This document shows, in pieces, positions 10,028 through 17,348 of a stretch of 43,963 bases of DNA. Location: contig NZ_BONC01000065.1 in NCBI RefSeq assembly GCF_016862515.1, forward strand, positions 1 through 43,963, written 5' to 3'. The DNA comes from Asanoa iriomotensis (GTDB taxonomy: Bacteria > Actinomycetota > Actinomycetes > Mycobacteriales > Micromonosporaceae). Position numbers and translations under genes: made by a program. The notes below the pieces were generated by a model, which did not search any database, was not told the origin of the DNA, and saw only the letters and a list, made by a program, of their open reading frames with translations. The stretch's first letter is position 1, and each line of letters begins with the position of its first letter.

Positions 10028-10421
10028 CGGTGGCTCCGGCGGCCGTCTTGTCCAGGGCCGCCTCGACGTCCGTGACCCGGGCCGCAGCGAAAGCGTCCGA
10101 GCCTCGGTAGTTGCGGCTCACCTCGCCCGCCGCGACGGCGAAGCCGCCGGTGACGTCCTGGTAGTAGTACACGGTGTAGGCCGTGTCCTGCGCGGTCGCC
10201 GTATGGCTCTCCAGGAAAAGCAATAGTTCCGGAAAATCCGTGTAAGCCGGCGGTAGCTCCGCAAGGATGTCGTCGAAGATCGGCGCCACGTGGGGCGCCA
10301 GGTTGTCGCGGACCTCGGCGTCCAGTTTGGTGGCGAACTCCTCCAGGCGTTGGATGTCCGCCTCGATCGTGGCGTAGTCGCGCAGCCACGCCGGGGGAAG
10401 GTCCTCGTTGGACTGCGCCAT
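10020..10421 (-). CDS. Small helical PE/WXG100-like putative type VII secretion partner
   Basis: A 133-residue acidic, mostly helical protein with no signal peptide. It has YATIE (16-20) and YRGSD (105-109); the latter matches the YxxxD/E secretion signal of ESX substrates in a position after the helical region, as in PE proteins of about 100 residues. A strong GAGGAGGG ribosome-binding site lies about 8 nt before the ATG at 10421. The stop overlaps the start of the PPE-like gene by 8 bases, which fits two proteins made in equal amounts as a heterodimer. PE genes normally precede PPE genes, as seen here. The gene lies 87 bases downstream of accE on the same strand. Assignment rests on motif, size and context, not on a recognised family. 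Confidence 0.55.
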   Translation of the reverse strand: MAQSNEDLPPAWLRDYATIEADIQRLEEFATKLDAEVRDNLAPHVAPIFDDILAELPPAYTDFPELLLFLESHTATAQDTAYTVYYYQDVTGGFAVAAGEVSRNYRGSDAFAAARVTDVEAALDKTAAGATDA

Positions 10422-10508
10422 ACGTCAAACCCTCCTCGCGGTCACCGAGTGGTTGCTGACCGTGAGGCTAGACCCCGCGCGCCAGAGCGCGCAGCCCCAA
10501 ATGTGCGA

Positions 10509-10706
10509 CTAGCGCGGCAGCGCCGACGCCCGCCAGGCCCCAGGCCCCACCGGCAGCGGGCCCGGACGGGCGGATCGGGCCCAAAGCGACGAAACCGGCG
10601 CCGCCGCCGGCGGGCCCGGACGCAGCGACAACGCGCCGACCAAGGCCGCCAACTCCTCCGCGGTCGGCATGCCGCGGGTGACACGAAACAGGGGTTCCTG
10701 TGACAT
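10509..10706 (-). CDS. accE: Acyl-CoA carboxylase epsilon subunit
   Basis: A 65-residue protein beginning MSQEPLFRVTRGMPTAEELA, the typical start of actinobacterial AccE, the small subunit that binds between alpha and beta subunits and stimulates acyl-CoA carboxylase. The rest is Pro/Ala-rich and variable, as usual, ending with a WARSAR...WRASALPR segment. I chose ATG 10706 rather than the longer frame start at 10772: TACGCT (10713-10718) ends exactly 6 nt upstream, and the residues before it are unlike the family. In mycobacteria accE lies next to accD5; here accD5 is almost 7 kb away. The PE/PPE-like cassette follows on the same strand. Confidence 0.85.
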   Translation of the reverse strand: MSQEPLFRVTRGMPTAEELAALVGALSLRPGPPAAAPVSSLWARSARPGPLPVGPGAWRASALPR

Positions 10707-10712
10707 CCCACC

Positions 10713-10718
10713 AGCGTA
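10713..10718 (-). promoter_or_regulatory. Leaderless -10 hexamer of accE
   Basis: TACGCT on the minus strand is followed by GGTGGG (6 nt) and the ATG at 10706. It may drive the whole accE to maf operon. Confidence 0.5.
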
Positions 10719-10789
10719 CGGTCGGTCTGCGTCACATGGGCAACTGCCGCCCGTGTGGCGATCAGCGGCCACAGGTACGGTTTTGGGTG

Positions 10790-12766
10790 ATGTCGATGAC
10801 TCAGCCGCCGCTCGTCGCCGACCGGTATCGACTGATCGAGCCGCTCGGGCAAGGCGGCATGGGCCGGGTCTGGCGTGCGCTCGACGAGGTCCTGCACCGC
10901 GAGGTCGCGATCAAGGAGCTTGTCCCGCCGCCGGGACTGACCGACGAAGAGCGTCGGGAGATGCGGGAGCGGTCGCTCCGCGAGGCGCGGGCGATCGCCC
11001 GACTGAATCACGTCAACGTGGTACGCATCTTCGACGTCCTCCGTACCGACGGCGACCCGTGGATCGTCATGGAGTACGTCGCCTCCCGCTCGCTACAGGA
11101 CGTGATCGCCGCCGACGGGCCGTTGCCAGCCGTACGCGTCGCGGAGATCGGGCTCGGCATGCTCGCCGCCCTGCGCGCCGCGCACCGGGCCGGCGTCGTG
11201 CACCGCGACATCAAGCCCGCCAACGTCCTGCTCGCCGACGACGGCCGGGTCGTGCTCACCGACTGGGGCCTGGCCACCATGCCCGGCGACCCCAGCGTCA
11301 CCCGCACCGGGCTCGTCCTCGGCTCTCCCGCCTACATCGCCCCTGAGCGCGCCCGCGACGGCACCTCCGGGCCCCGCACCGACATGTGGTCGCTCGGCGC
11401 CACGCTCTACGCCGCCGTCGAGGGGCAGTCGCCGTTCGCGCGGCCGTCGGCGCTGGCCACCCTCGCCGCGCTCGCCACCGAGCCGCCGGCGCCCGCGCGT
11501 CGGGCCGGGCAGCTGCGGCCCGTCCTCAATGGACTGCTCCGCAAAGATCCGGCCGACCGGATCGACCCGGAGGAGGCCGACCGCTTGTTGCGGCGCGCGT
11601 CCGGCCGCAAGACCGTCGCGCGTCGCCCGCTGCTGGAAGGGGTACGCCGGCCCACCGCGCTGCGCGACCGCCACGGCTTCCCGCCCCTGCCGGCCGCCCC
11701 CGCCTCACCGGCCGCGCCCACTCCGCAGAGCCCGGCACCCACACCGCAAAGCCCTGCGCCGCAAGGCCGCGCACCTCAACCCCGCGCGCCGCACGACCCA
11801 CCCGGCGCCGGCGTCTGGCCGATCTCACCCGCCAGCCCCACCGCCGCCCCGTCGAGCCCGGCCGCACCGACCTCACCGGCCGACGACGATCAGGAAACGG
11901 ACCGCCCGGCCGTCATCCCAGGATCCCCGGCCGGACCGACGGCCCGCCCAACCTCCCCGGCGACCCGCCCGATCTCCCCGGCCACGCGCCCGATCTCGCC
12001 CGCCGGCCTCACCGCCCGACCGACCTCCCCGGCCGGCCGCGCCAGCGTCCCGCCGCCCGGCACCTTCCCGCCCGCCAAGCGCCGCAAAGACCAGCGCACC
12101 CGCTCCCTCGCCGTGCTGGCCGGAGCCCTAGCCGCCGTCGTACTCATGATGGCCGTCGTCCTGCTCTTCCTCCGCGACGACGAGCCGGCCGACCAGCGCA
12201 CCGCCAACCCACCCGCCAACGCCACCAAGCCGGCGCCGACCCAGACCACGGCAGGCCAGCCACAGACCACCGAGCCGACCACCAACCCGCCCGCACCGAC
12301 CACGCCGGCGGCGTTCGTCCTCCCGAGCGGCTGGCGGATGCGCGACGACGGCAGCGGCTTCAAGGTGCCGGTGCCCGAGGGCTGGACGTTCAGCCGCGAC
12401 GGTGACGGCCGGCCCCGGTGGAGCGAGCCCAACGGCAACCGCTTCCTGCTCATGGACCAGACCCGGACACCGCGGCCCGATCCGCGCCAGGACTGGCTCA
12501 ACAACGAGCGCGCGCGGCGCAGCGGCTACGCCGACTACCAGCGGATCAGGATCGCGACGGTCCGGTACTGGCAGAAGGCCGCCGACTGGGAGTTCACCTA
12601 CACCTCCAACAGCGGCACCCGGCTGCACGTCCTCAACCGCGGCTTCGTCACCGCCGACGACCAGGCCTACTCGATCTACTGGAGCACGCCCGACAGCCAG
12701 TGGCAGGCCAGCCGCGACATGCTCGACGTCATCTTGAAGGGGTTCGAGCCGGCCCGGCGTGACTGA
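10790..12766 (+). CDS. Transmembrane serine/threonine protein kinase with extracellular domain
   Basis: About 658 residues. The kinase domain (about 12-290) has the glycine loop LGQGGMGRVW, VAIK with Lys42, the catalytic loop HRDIKPAN (Asp140), GSPAYIAPE and TDMWSLG. The metal-binding DFG is DWG here (158-160), an uncommon substitution. A Pro/Ala/Ser/Thr-rich stalk with repeated RPISPAT units covers about 325-450, then one transmembrane helix (about 460-480), a threonine/proline spacer, and an outer domain of about 150 residues rich in aromatic residues that matches no sensor domain I know; PASTA repeats are absent. It probably phosphorylates cytoplasmic targets in response to an envelope signal. 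The start is uncertain: GTG 10787, ATG 10790 or ATG 10796; TACGGT (10776-10781) suggests a leaderless message beginning there. Divergent from accE. Confidence 0.9.
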   Translation: MSMTQPPLVADRYRLIEPLGQGGMGRVWRALDEVLHREVAIKELVPPPGLTDEERREMRERSLREARAIARLNHVNVVRIFDVLRTDGDPWIVMEYVASRSLQDVIAADGPLPAVRVAEIGLGMLAALRAAHRAGVVHRDIKPANVLLADDGRVVLTDWGLATMPGDPSVTRTGLVLGSPAYIAPERARDGTSGPRTDMWSLGATLYAAVEGQSPFARPSALATLAALATEPPAPARRAGQLRPVLNGLLRKDPADRIDPEEADRLLRRASGRKTVARRPLLEGVRRPTALRDRHGFPPLPAAPASPAAPTPQSPAPTPQSPAPQGRAPQPRAPHDPPGAGVWPISPASPTAAPSSPAAPTSPADDDQETDRPAVIPGSPAGPTARPTSPATRPISPATRPISPAGLTARPTSPAGRASVPPPGTFPPAKRRKDQRTRSLAVLAGALAAVVLMMAVVLLFLRDDEPADQRTANPPANATKPAPTQTTAGQPQTTEPTTNPPAPTTPAAFVLPSGWRMRDDGSGFKVPVPEGWTFSRDGDGRPRWSEPNGNRFLLMDQTRTPRPDPRQDWLNNERARRSGYADYQRIRIATVRYWQKAADWEFTYTSNSGTRLHVLNRGFVTADDQAYSIYWSTPDSQWQASRDMLDVILKGFEPARRD

Positions 12767-12817
12767 AAAACCTTCCGGTGGGTAATGACACCCGCGGCAC
12801 GGAAGGAGGTGACGACA

Positions 12818-13015
12818 ATGGTTCACCGGAGACACGGGACTCTGCCGAGCTATCTGCTCTGGGCCCTGGTCGTGATGGGCGACCTCATGCTCGTCGTGGT
12901 CAACGCGGGCGTGACCGTGCTGATCACGCTCCTCTGCCTCGCCACGGGTGGCGCGGTGGCCGGGTGCGCTTCGCGGATGCGGCGCCGGCCGATGCCCATC
13001 AAGCGCGGCGCGTAG
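12818..13015 (+). CDS. Small two-helix membrane protein of unknown function
   Basis: A 65-residue protein with two hydrophobic segments (about 11-30 and 33-52) and basic ends (MVHRRHG, RMRRRPMPIKRGA). The ribosome-binding site AAGGAGGT is one of the strongest in the window, about 8 nt before the ATG at 12818. I recognise no family. It follows the kinase gene by 51 bases and precedes the M50 protease gene by 14 bases, so it may be co-expressed with either. Confidence 0.6.
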   Translation: MVHRRHGTLPSYLLWALVVMGDLMLVVVNAGVTVLITLLCLATGGAVAGCASRMRRRPMPIKRGA

Positions 13016-13029
13016 TACTGTCGCGGGCC

Positions 13030-13770
13030 ATGCGGCTCGACGAGGTCACGAACATCTGGGATCGCCTGTTCGGCGCGCAGCCCGACCCACCGTCCTGGCT
13101 GGTCGTGGTGACCGCGCTGCTGGCGCTCGCGGTCGTGGCCGTGCGCGGGCCCTGGCGGGTGGCGCGCAACGCGATCACGATCGCGCACGAGGGCGGCCAT
13201 GCGCTCGCGGCGCTGCTCACCGGCCGCCGGCTGCGCGGCGTCCGGTTGCACTCCGACACGTCGGGGCTGACGCTCTCGGCGGGGCGGCCGACCGGTCCGG
13301 GCATGGCGATAACCCTCTTCAGCGGGTACGTCGCACCGTCGCTGCTCGGCCTCGGCGGCGCGGTGCTGCTCGGTGGCAACCACATCACGCTGCTCCTCTG
13401 GGTCACGGTCGCGTTGCTGCTGGCGATGCTGCTGCTGATCCGCAACCCGTACGGCGTCTTCTCGGTGGTGCTGACCGGCGCGGTGGTGTTCGCCGTCTCC
13501 TGGTTCGGCTCGCCGCAGGTCCAGGCGATCTTCGCGTACCTGGCGGTCTGGTTCCTGCTGATCGGCGGCGTCCGCCCGGTCGGCGAGCTGCAGACGCTGC
13601 GCAGCCGGGGCCGCCTGCCGGACTCGGACGCGGACCAGCTCGCCCGGGTCACCCACGTGCCCGCGCTGCTCTGGGTCACCTTGTTCGGCGCGGTCGCCCT
13701 CGTCGCCCTGGTCATCGGTGCGTACCTGCTCGGTGACCCGATCCTGACCGCCGCGGGAATCACGTCGTAA
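13030..13770 (+). CDS. M50 family (M50B-like) membrane metallopeptidase
   Basis: A 246-residue membrane protein with the zinc motif HEGGH (53-57) at the end of a hydrophobic segment and about six further hydrophobic stretches. Family members are intramembrane zinc proteases or inactive relatives; the second metal-binding motif is not obvious to me, so activity is not proven. ATG 13030 was chosen because the longer frame upstream overlaps the small membrane protein and is not membrane-like. TACTGT (13016-13021) ends 8 nt before it. The ECF sigma gene starts 27 bases after its stop. In many bacteria such proteases cut anti-sigma factors, which would fit the neighbours, but that is inference. 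Confidence 0.8.
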   Translation: MRLDEVTNIWDRLFGAQPDPPSWLVVVTALLALAVVAVRGPWRVARNAITIAHEGGHALAALLTGRRLRGVRLHSDTSGLTLSAGRPTGPGMAITLFSGYVAPSLLGLGGAVLLGGNHITLLLWVTVALLLAMLLLIRNPYGVFSVVLTGAVVFAVSWFGSPQVQAIFAYLAVWFLLIGGVRPVGELQTLRSRGRLPDSDADQLARVTHVPALLWVTLFGAVALVALVIGAYLLGDPILTAAGITS

Positions 13771-13797
13771 CCAGGCAACCGAAGTCGCCGCCCGAGC

Positions 13798-14304
13798 GTG
13801 TTGCCTTTCGTGGACGGCACGGACTTCGACGAGTTCTACCGGGCCAGCCGGCAGCGGCTGCTCGGATTCGTCTACGTGCTGACCGGCGACCTGTCGGAGG
13901 CGCAGGACGCCGTCCAGGAGGCCTACATCCGGGCCTGGCAGCGTTGGTCGACGGTGCGTGACTACGACGACCCCGAGGCGTGGATGCGGGTGGTGGCCGC
14001 CCGGATCGCGGTGAGCCGGTGGCGCAGCCTGCGCAGCCGGGCCCGCGCCTACCTGCGGCACGGCGCGGTCGAGTCCGTGCCACCGCCGAACACCGACACC
14101 GTCGAGGTGGTCGCGGCGCTGCGCCGGCTGCCGGAGGAGCAGCGCACCGCGATCGCGCTGTACTACCTGATGGGCATGCCGGTCGCGGAGGTGGCGCGGG
14201 AGACCGGCGCACCGGAGGGCACGGTCAAGGCCCGGCTCGCCCGCGGCCGGGTCGCGCTGGCCGGCCTGCTCGCCGTCGAGCTGGGGGAGGTGGCCGATGC
14301 CTGA
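13798..14304 (+). CDS. ECF RNA polymerase sigma factor (SigE family type)
   Basis: About 168 residues with region 2 (FDEFYRASRQRLLGFVYVLTGDLSEAQDAVQEAYIRAWQRW, positions about 9-49, quoted here by its key segment DAVQEAYIRAW) and region 4 (LPEEQRTAIALYYLMGMPVAEVARETGAPEGTVKARL, key segment EGTVKARLARGR). It would direct core polymerase to stress-type promoters. The start is either GTG 13798 or, nearer to family starts, GTG 13810 (VDGTDFDEFY); no clear ribosome site decides. Its stop overlaps the next gene by 8 bases (ATGCCTGA), so a membrane partner is made together with it, the usual arrangement for a sigma/anti-sigma pair. Confidence 0.9.
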   Translation: MLPFVDGTDFDEFYRASRQRLLGFVYVLTGDLSEAQDAVQEAYIRAWQRWSTVRDYDDPEAWMRVVAARIAVSRWRSLRSRARAYLRHGAVESVPPPNTDTVEVVAALRRLPEEQRTAIALYYLMGMPVAEVARETGAPEGTVKARLARGRVALAGLLAVELGEVADA

Positions 14305-15220
14305 CGACGCCGACCTCGCCGCCCGGATCGCGGCCGACCTCGGTCGCGTCCAGTGGCCGGCGGCGGAGGAGATCCGCCGCACCGGCCGCCGGCGCACGCG
14401 GCGCAGCGTTCTCGCCGCCACGCTGTCCGTGCTCCTGCTGTTCTCCGGTGTCTGGGTCGCGGCCATGCGCCCGTTCCAGGCACCGCCCGCGCAGACCGCC
14501 ACCGGGTTCGCCGCGCAGGCCCAGCCCCAGGCCCAGCCCCAGCCCGTGCCGACCACGATCGGCCCCACCGATCCGGCGTGGATACCGCCGGAGGCGTTGC
14601 TGACTCCCGAGGACGTCGGCCAGGGGCTGATCGCCTCCCAGGTCTCGGTCGACCAGGATCGGCCGGTCGGCGACTGGATGTTCACGCTCGCACCGTGCCG
14701 GGAGTTCCTGACCCTGCGCACCTACGAGGGCGTCTACCAGTTCCGTCGCCAGCAGACCCTGCAGTTCCCGCCGAAGATTCCCGACCAGCCGGAGACCGGG
14801 ATGGCGGTGGTGCACCAGACCGTCATGCGGCTGCCCGGCGACGCGGCGCGACAGCTGATGAGCGACGCGGTCACGGTCAACGAGGTGTGCCCGAAGTACG
14901 TGTCGAAGGGGACGCTGTCCGCGGCCGACGCCGCGCGCGGCGACAAGGTGGTCAAGCAGATGCCGGTGCAGACCACGCACGCCTGGCAACTGCTCGACCG
15001 CGGTTTCGCCGGCGACGAGTCGCTGCTGTTCGAGCACCGGATGTCCGCGTCGACCGGCGTGCGCTCCGCCGACCTGGGCGCGTCCGCGGTGGTCGTGCTC
15101 CGGGTCGGTGACCTGGTCGCCACCGTCGAGCAGGTCGACGGCGAGAGCGTGGCCAGCACCCGCAAGCTCGCCACCCGGGCCGCCCGCTGGCTGTGCACGG
15201 CGGCGACGCCGCCCTGCTGA
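14297..15220 (+). CDS. Membrane-anchored protein coupled to the ECF sigma factor (possible anti-sigma or sensor)
   Basis: A 307-residue protein: a short cytoplasmic part (1-36, very basic near the membrane, RRTGRRRTRRS), one transmembrane segment (about 37-58), a short AQPQAQPQAQPQP repeat (about 74-83) and an outer domain of about 220 residues with three Cys (PCREF, EVCPKY and WLC) plus a terminal one. No zinc-binding anti-sigma motif (HxxxCxxC) is present, so it is not a standard ZAS anti-sigma factor. Translation is coupled to the sigma gene by an 8-base overlap with GGGGGAGG upstream of the ATG. A role in restraining or sensing for that sigma factor is inferred only from position and topology. 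Confidence 0.7.
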   Translation: MPDDADLAARIAADLGRVQWPAAEEIRRTGRRRTRRSVLAATLSVLLLFSGVWVAAMRPFQAPPAQTATGFAAQAQPQAQPQPVPTTIGPTDPAWIPPEALLTPEDVGQGLIASQVSVDQDRPVGDWMFTLAPCREFLTLRTYEGVYQFRRQQTLQFPPKIPDQPETGMAVVHQTVMRLPGDAARQLMSDAVTVNEVCPKYVSKGTLSAADAARGDKVVKQMPVQTTHAWQLLDRGFAGDESLLFEHRMSASTGVRSADLGASAVVVLRVGDLVATVEQVDGESVASTRKLATRAARWLCTAATPPC

Positions 15221-15225
15221 CCCGG

Positions 15226-15723
15226 TCAGGTGCCGCGGGCCAGTTCGGCCACCGCGCGCTGGTGCGAGTCGTCCTTGGCCAGCCGGGCCAGCACGGCTCC
15301 GCTGATCTCGGTGAGCGCGTCGAGCTGTTCGGGGGTGAGCAGATCGAGGAGGTACGTCCGGACGGCGGCGACCCGGTCGTCGGTGGCCGCCTCGACCGCC
15401 GCCTTGCCCGCGTCCGTGAGCTGGAAGACGGCGCCGCGCGAGTCCTCGACGCACTCCTCCCGGACCACCAGGCCGCGGGTCTGCATCCGGCCGAGGTGGT
15501 GGGACAGCCGGCTCTTCTCCCACTGGACCTCACAGCGCAGCGCCAGCCCGCGCAGCCGGTGCCCGGGCGCGCCGAGCAGCGCCGACAGGATCGCGAAGTC
15601 GGCGTCGGAGAGCCCGGTGTCGGCCGTCAGCTGCCGGTTGAGCTGGCTCGCGAGCAGGCCCTGCATGCGCCGATACCCGTCCCAGGCCCGCGCCTCGCGC
15701 GGGGACAGCGGAAGAGTGCCCAT
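15226..15723 (-). CDS. MarR family transcriptional regulator
   Basis: A 165-residue winged-helix regulator; the DNA-binding part is around residues 55-100 with RCEVQWEKSRLSHHLGRMQTRGL (key segment KSRLSHHL) and the wing DSRGAVFQLTDAG. MarR proteins bind palindromes as dimers and often respond to small phenolics, oxidants or drugs. It is divergent from the LLM-hemerythrin gene, and the 85-bp gap holds one perfect and one imperfect copy of a palindrome overlapping promoter elements, so it very probably represses that gene and itself. TATCGT (15730-15735, minus) ends exactly 6 nt before the ATG at 15723: a leaderless start. Confidence 0.9.
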   Translation of the reverse strand: MGTLPLSPREARAWDGYRRMQGLLASQLNRQLTADTGLSDADFAILSALLGAPGHRLRGLALRCEVQWEKSRLSHHLGRMQTRGLVVREECVEDSRGAVFQLTDAGKAAVEAATDDRVAAVRTYLLDLLTPEQLDALTEISGAVLARLAKDDSHQRAVAELARGT

Positions 15724-15729
15724 GCTGTG

Positions 15730-15735
15730 ACGATA
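15730..15735 (-). promoter_or_regulatory. Leaderless -10 hexamer of the marR gene
   Basis: TATCGT on the minus strand is followed by CACAGC (6 nt) and the ATG at 15723. Confidence 0.55.
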
Positions 15736-15741
15736 GCCATT

Positions 15742-15784
15742 GGTTGACGCATCATCCAGTTGCGTTATGGTTGACGCGTCAACC
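15742..15784. promoter_or_regulatory. Paired MarR operators overlapping a promoter
   Basis: GGTTGACGCGTCAACC at 15769-15784 is a perfect 16-bp palindrome. An imperfect copy, GGTTGACGCATCATCC, begins 27 bp earlier at 15742-15757. TTGACG (15744-15749), a 16-nt spacer and TATGGT (15766-15771) form a plus-strand promoter whose -35 lies in the imperfect copy and whose -10 touches the perfect one. This is a standard repression layout. Binding by the adjacent MarR is inferred. Confidence 0.75.
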
Positions 15785-15808
15785 GTGTCTCCCGGAGGAG
15801 TACCCCCA

Positions 15809-17347
15809 GTGACCGACTACGGGCATGAGCTCATGTTCGGGACCTTCATCACGCCGCGGGCCGACGCGCCCGAGCGGGTCGTGGCGCTCGCACAGCTCTC
15901 CGAGCAGGCCGGGCTCGATCTCGTCACCGCGCAGGACCACCCTTATCAGGCCGCGTTCCTCGACACCTGGACTCTGCTGTCGATGATCGTCGGCCGCACC
16001 GAGCGGATCCGGGTCTCGCCCAACGTGGCCAACCTGCCGCTGCGCCCGCCGGCCGTGCTGGCCCGCTCGGCCGCCAGCCTCGACCTGCTCAGCGGCGGGC
16101 GCGTCGAGCTGGGCCTGGGCGCCGGCGCCTTCTGGGACGCGATCGCCGCCAACGGCGGCCCGACCCGCACCCCGGCCGAGTCGGTGGAGGCGCTCGCGGA
16201 AGGCATCGCGGTGATCCGCGGGATCTGGGGGCAGGCCGGCCGTTCGGTACGCGTCGACGGCAAGCACTACCAGGTGCGCGGCGCGAAGGTCGGTCCCGAG
16301 CCCGCGCACGACATCGGCATCTGGGTCGGCGCCTACAAGCCGCGGATGCTCCGCCTGATCGGCCGGCTCGCCGACGGCTGGCTGCCGACGCTCGGTTATG
16401 TCCAGCCGGACCAGCTGCCCGAGCTGAACAAGCTGATCGACGACGCCGCCGTCAAGGCCGGCCGGTCGCCAGCGGACATCCGGCGCCTGGCCAACTTCAG
16501 CCCGGGTGGCGGCGTCACCGGCACCGCCGACCAATGGGCCGAGCAGCTCGCGGAGCTGGCTCTGACGCACGGCCTGAGCACGTTCATCCTGGCCGGCGAC
16601 GACGCGACCTCGATACAGCGGTTCGGTGTCGAGGTGGCACCGGCGGTGCGGGAGCTGGTCGCCGCGGAACGGACCCACCCGAGCACACCGCCGGTCGAGG
16701 CCACACCCGAACCCCAACGGGAGCAGGTCACCATCGGCGGCGAGATCCCCGGCCTCGGCCTGACCCCGACCCCCGACGACGGCAAGCGGCTCTCCGCCCG
16801 CGCGCTCTGGGACGAGAGCGAGCGCCCGGTGGCGCCGCGGATCGACGAGGACCGCAGGTACAGCCGGCACGAGCGGGCCCGTGGCCAGCAGCTGATCGAC
16901 ATCCACGACCACCTCCGGCAGGAGCTGGCCCAGGTGCGCGACCTGGTCGACCAGGTCGAGGCCGGGATGCTCGGCATCGGCGAGGCGCGCTCGGCGATCA
17001 ACGAGATGACGCTGCGGCAGAACAACTGGACGCTCGGCACCTACTGCGAGTCGTACTGCCGGCTGGTCACCACCCACCACACCATCGAGGACGCCTCGAT
17101 GCTGCCGAACCTGCGCCGCGCCGACGCCCGGCTCGGCCCGGTGACGCTGCGGCTCGAGGAGGAGCACAAGGTCATCCACGAGGTGATCGAGGCCGTCGAC
17201 CGGGCGCTGGTCGCGCTGGTCGCCGGCGAGGGCGACCTCAAGGGCCTGCGGGACGAGGTCGACCTGCTCACCGACACGCTGCTCTCGCACCTGTCCTACG
17301 AGGAGCGCTCACTGGTCGAGCCGCTGGCGGCCTACGGCGCCCACTGA
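15809..17347 (+). CDS. LLM-class flavin-dependent oxidoreductase fused to a hemerythrin domain
   Basis: A 512-residue fusion. Residues about 5-290 are a bacterial luciferase-like (F420 or FMN dependent) barrel: FGTFITPRADAPERVVALAQLSEQAGLDLV and the SGGRVELGLGAG segment. After a linker (about 290-350) comes a hemerythrin-type four-helix domain with all expected iron ligands: H366/H368, H423xxxE427, H453xxxH457 and H494xxxE498. Such a domain could sense or store O2 for the flavin enzyme, or protect it; this is inference. GTG 15809 is chosen for the GGAGGAG ribosome site about 8 nt upstream; earlier in-frame starts lie inside the operator region. It is probably repressed by the divergent MarR and thus induced by a substrate or oxidant. 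The substrate is unknown. Confidence 0.87.
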   Translation: MTDYGHELMFGTFITPRADAPERVVALAQLSEQAGLDLVTAQDHPYQAAFLDTWTLLSMIVGRTERIRVSPNVANLPLRPPAVLARSAASLDLLSGGRVELGLGAGAFWDAIAANGGPTRTPAESVEALAEGIAVIRGIWGQAGRSVRVDGKHYQVRGAKVGPEPAHDIGIWVGAYKPRMLRLIGRLADGWLPTLGYVQPDQLPELNKLIDDAAVKAGRSPADIRRLANFSPGGGVTGTADQWAEQLAELALTHGLSTFILAGDDATSIQRFGVEVAPAVRELVAAERTHPSTPPVEATPEPQREQVTIGGEIPGLGLTPTPDDGKRLSARALWDESERPVAPRIDEDRRYSRHERARGQQLIDIHDHLRQELAQVRDLVDQVEAGMLGIGEARSAINEMTLRQNNWTLGTYCESYCRLVTTHHTIEDASMLPNLRRADARLGPVTLRLEEEHKVIHEVIEAVDRALVALVAGEGDLKGLRDEVDLLTDTLLSHLSYEERSLVEPLAAYGAH

Positions 17348-17348
17348 T

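Noticed and set aside
10442-11011. Minus-strand ORF across accE and the kinase start
   Set aside because: It overlaps both genes in other frames and lacks any recognisable domain.
11700-12060. Short repeated units that might be a DNA repeat array or CRISPR
   Set aside because: They encode the Pro/Ser/Thr stalk of the kinase (RPISPAT-type units), have no regular spacers and stay in frame.
12850-14721. 623-codon minus-strand frame
   Set aside because: It is antisense to the M50 and sigma genes, both of which carry clear motifs.
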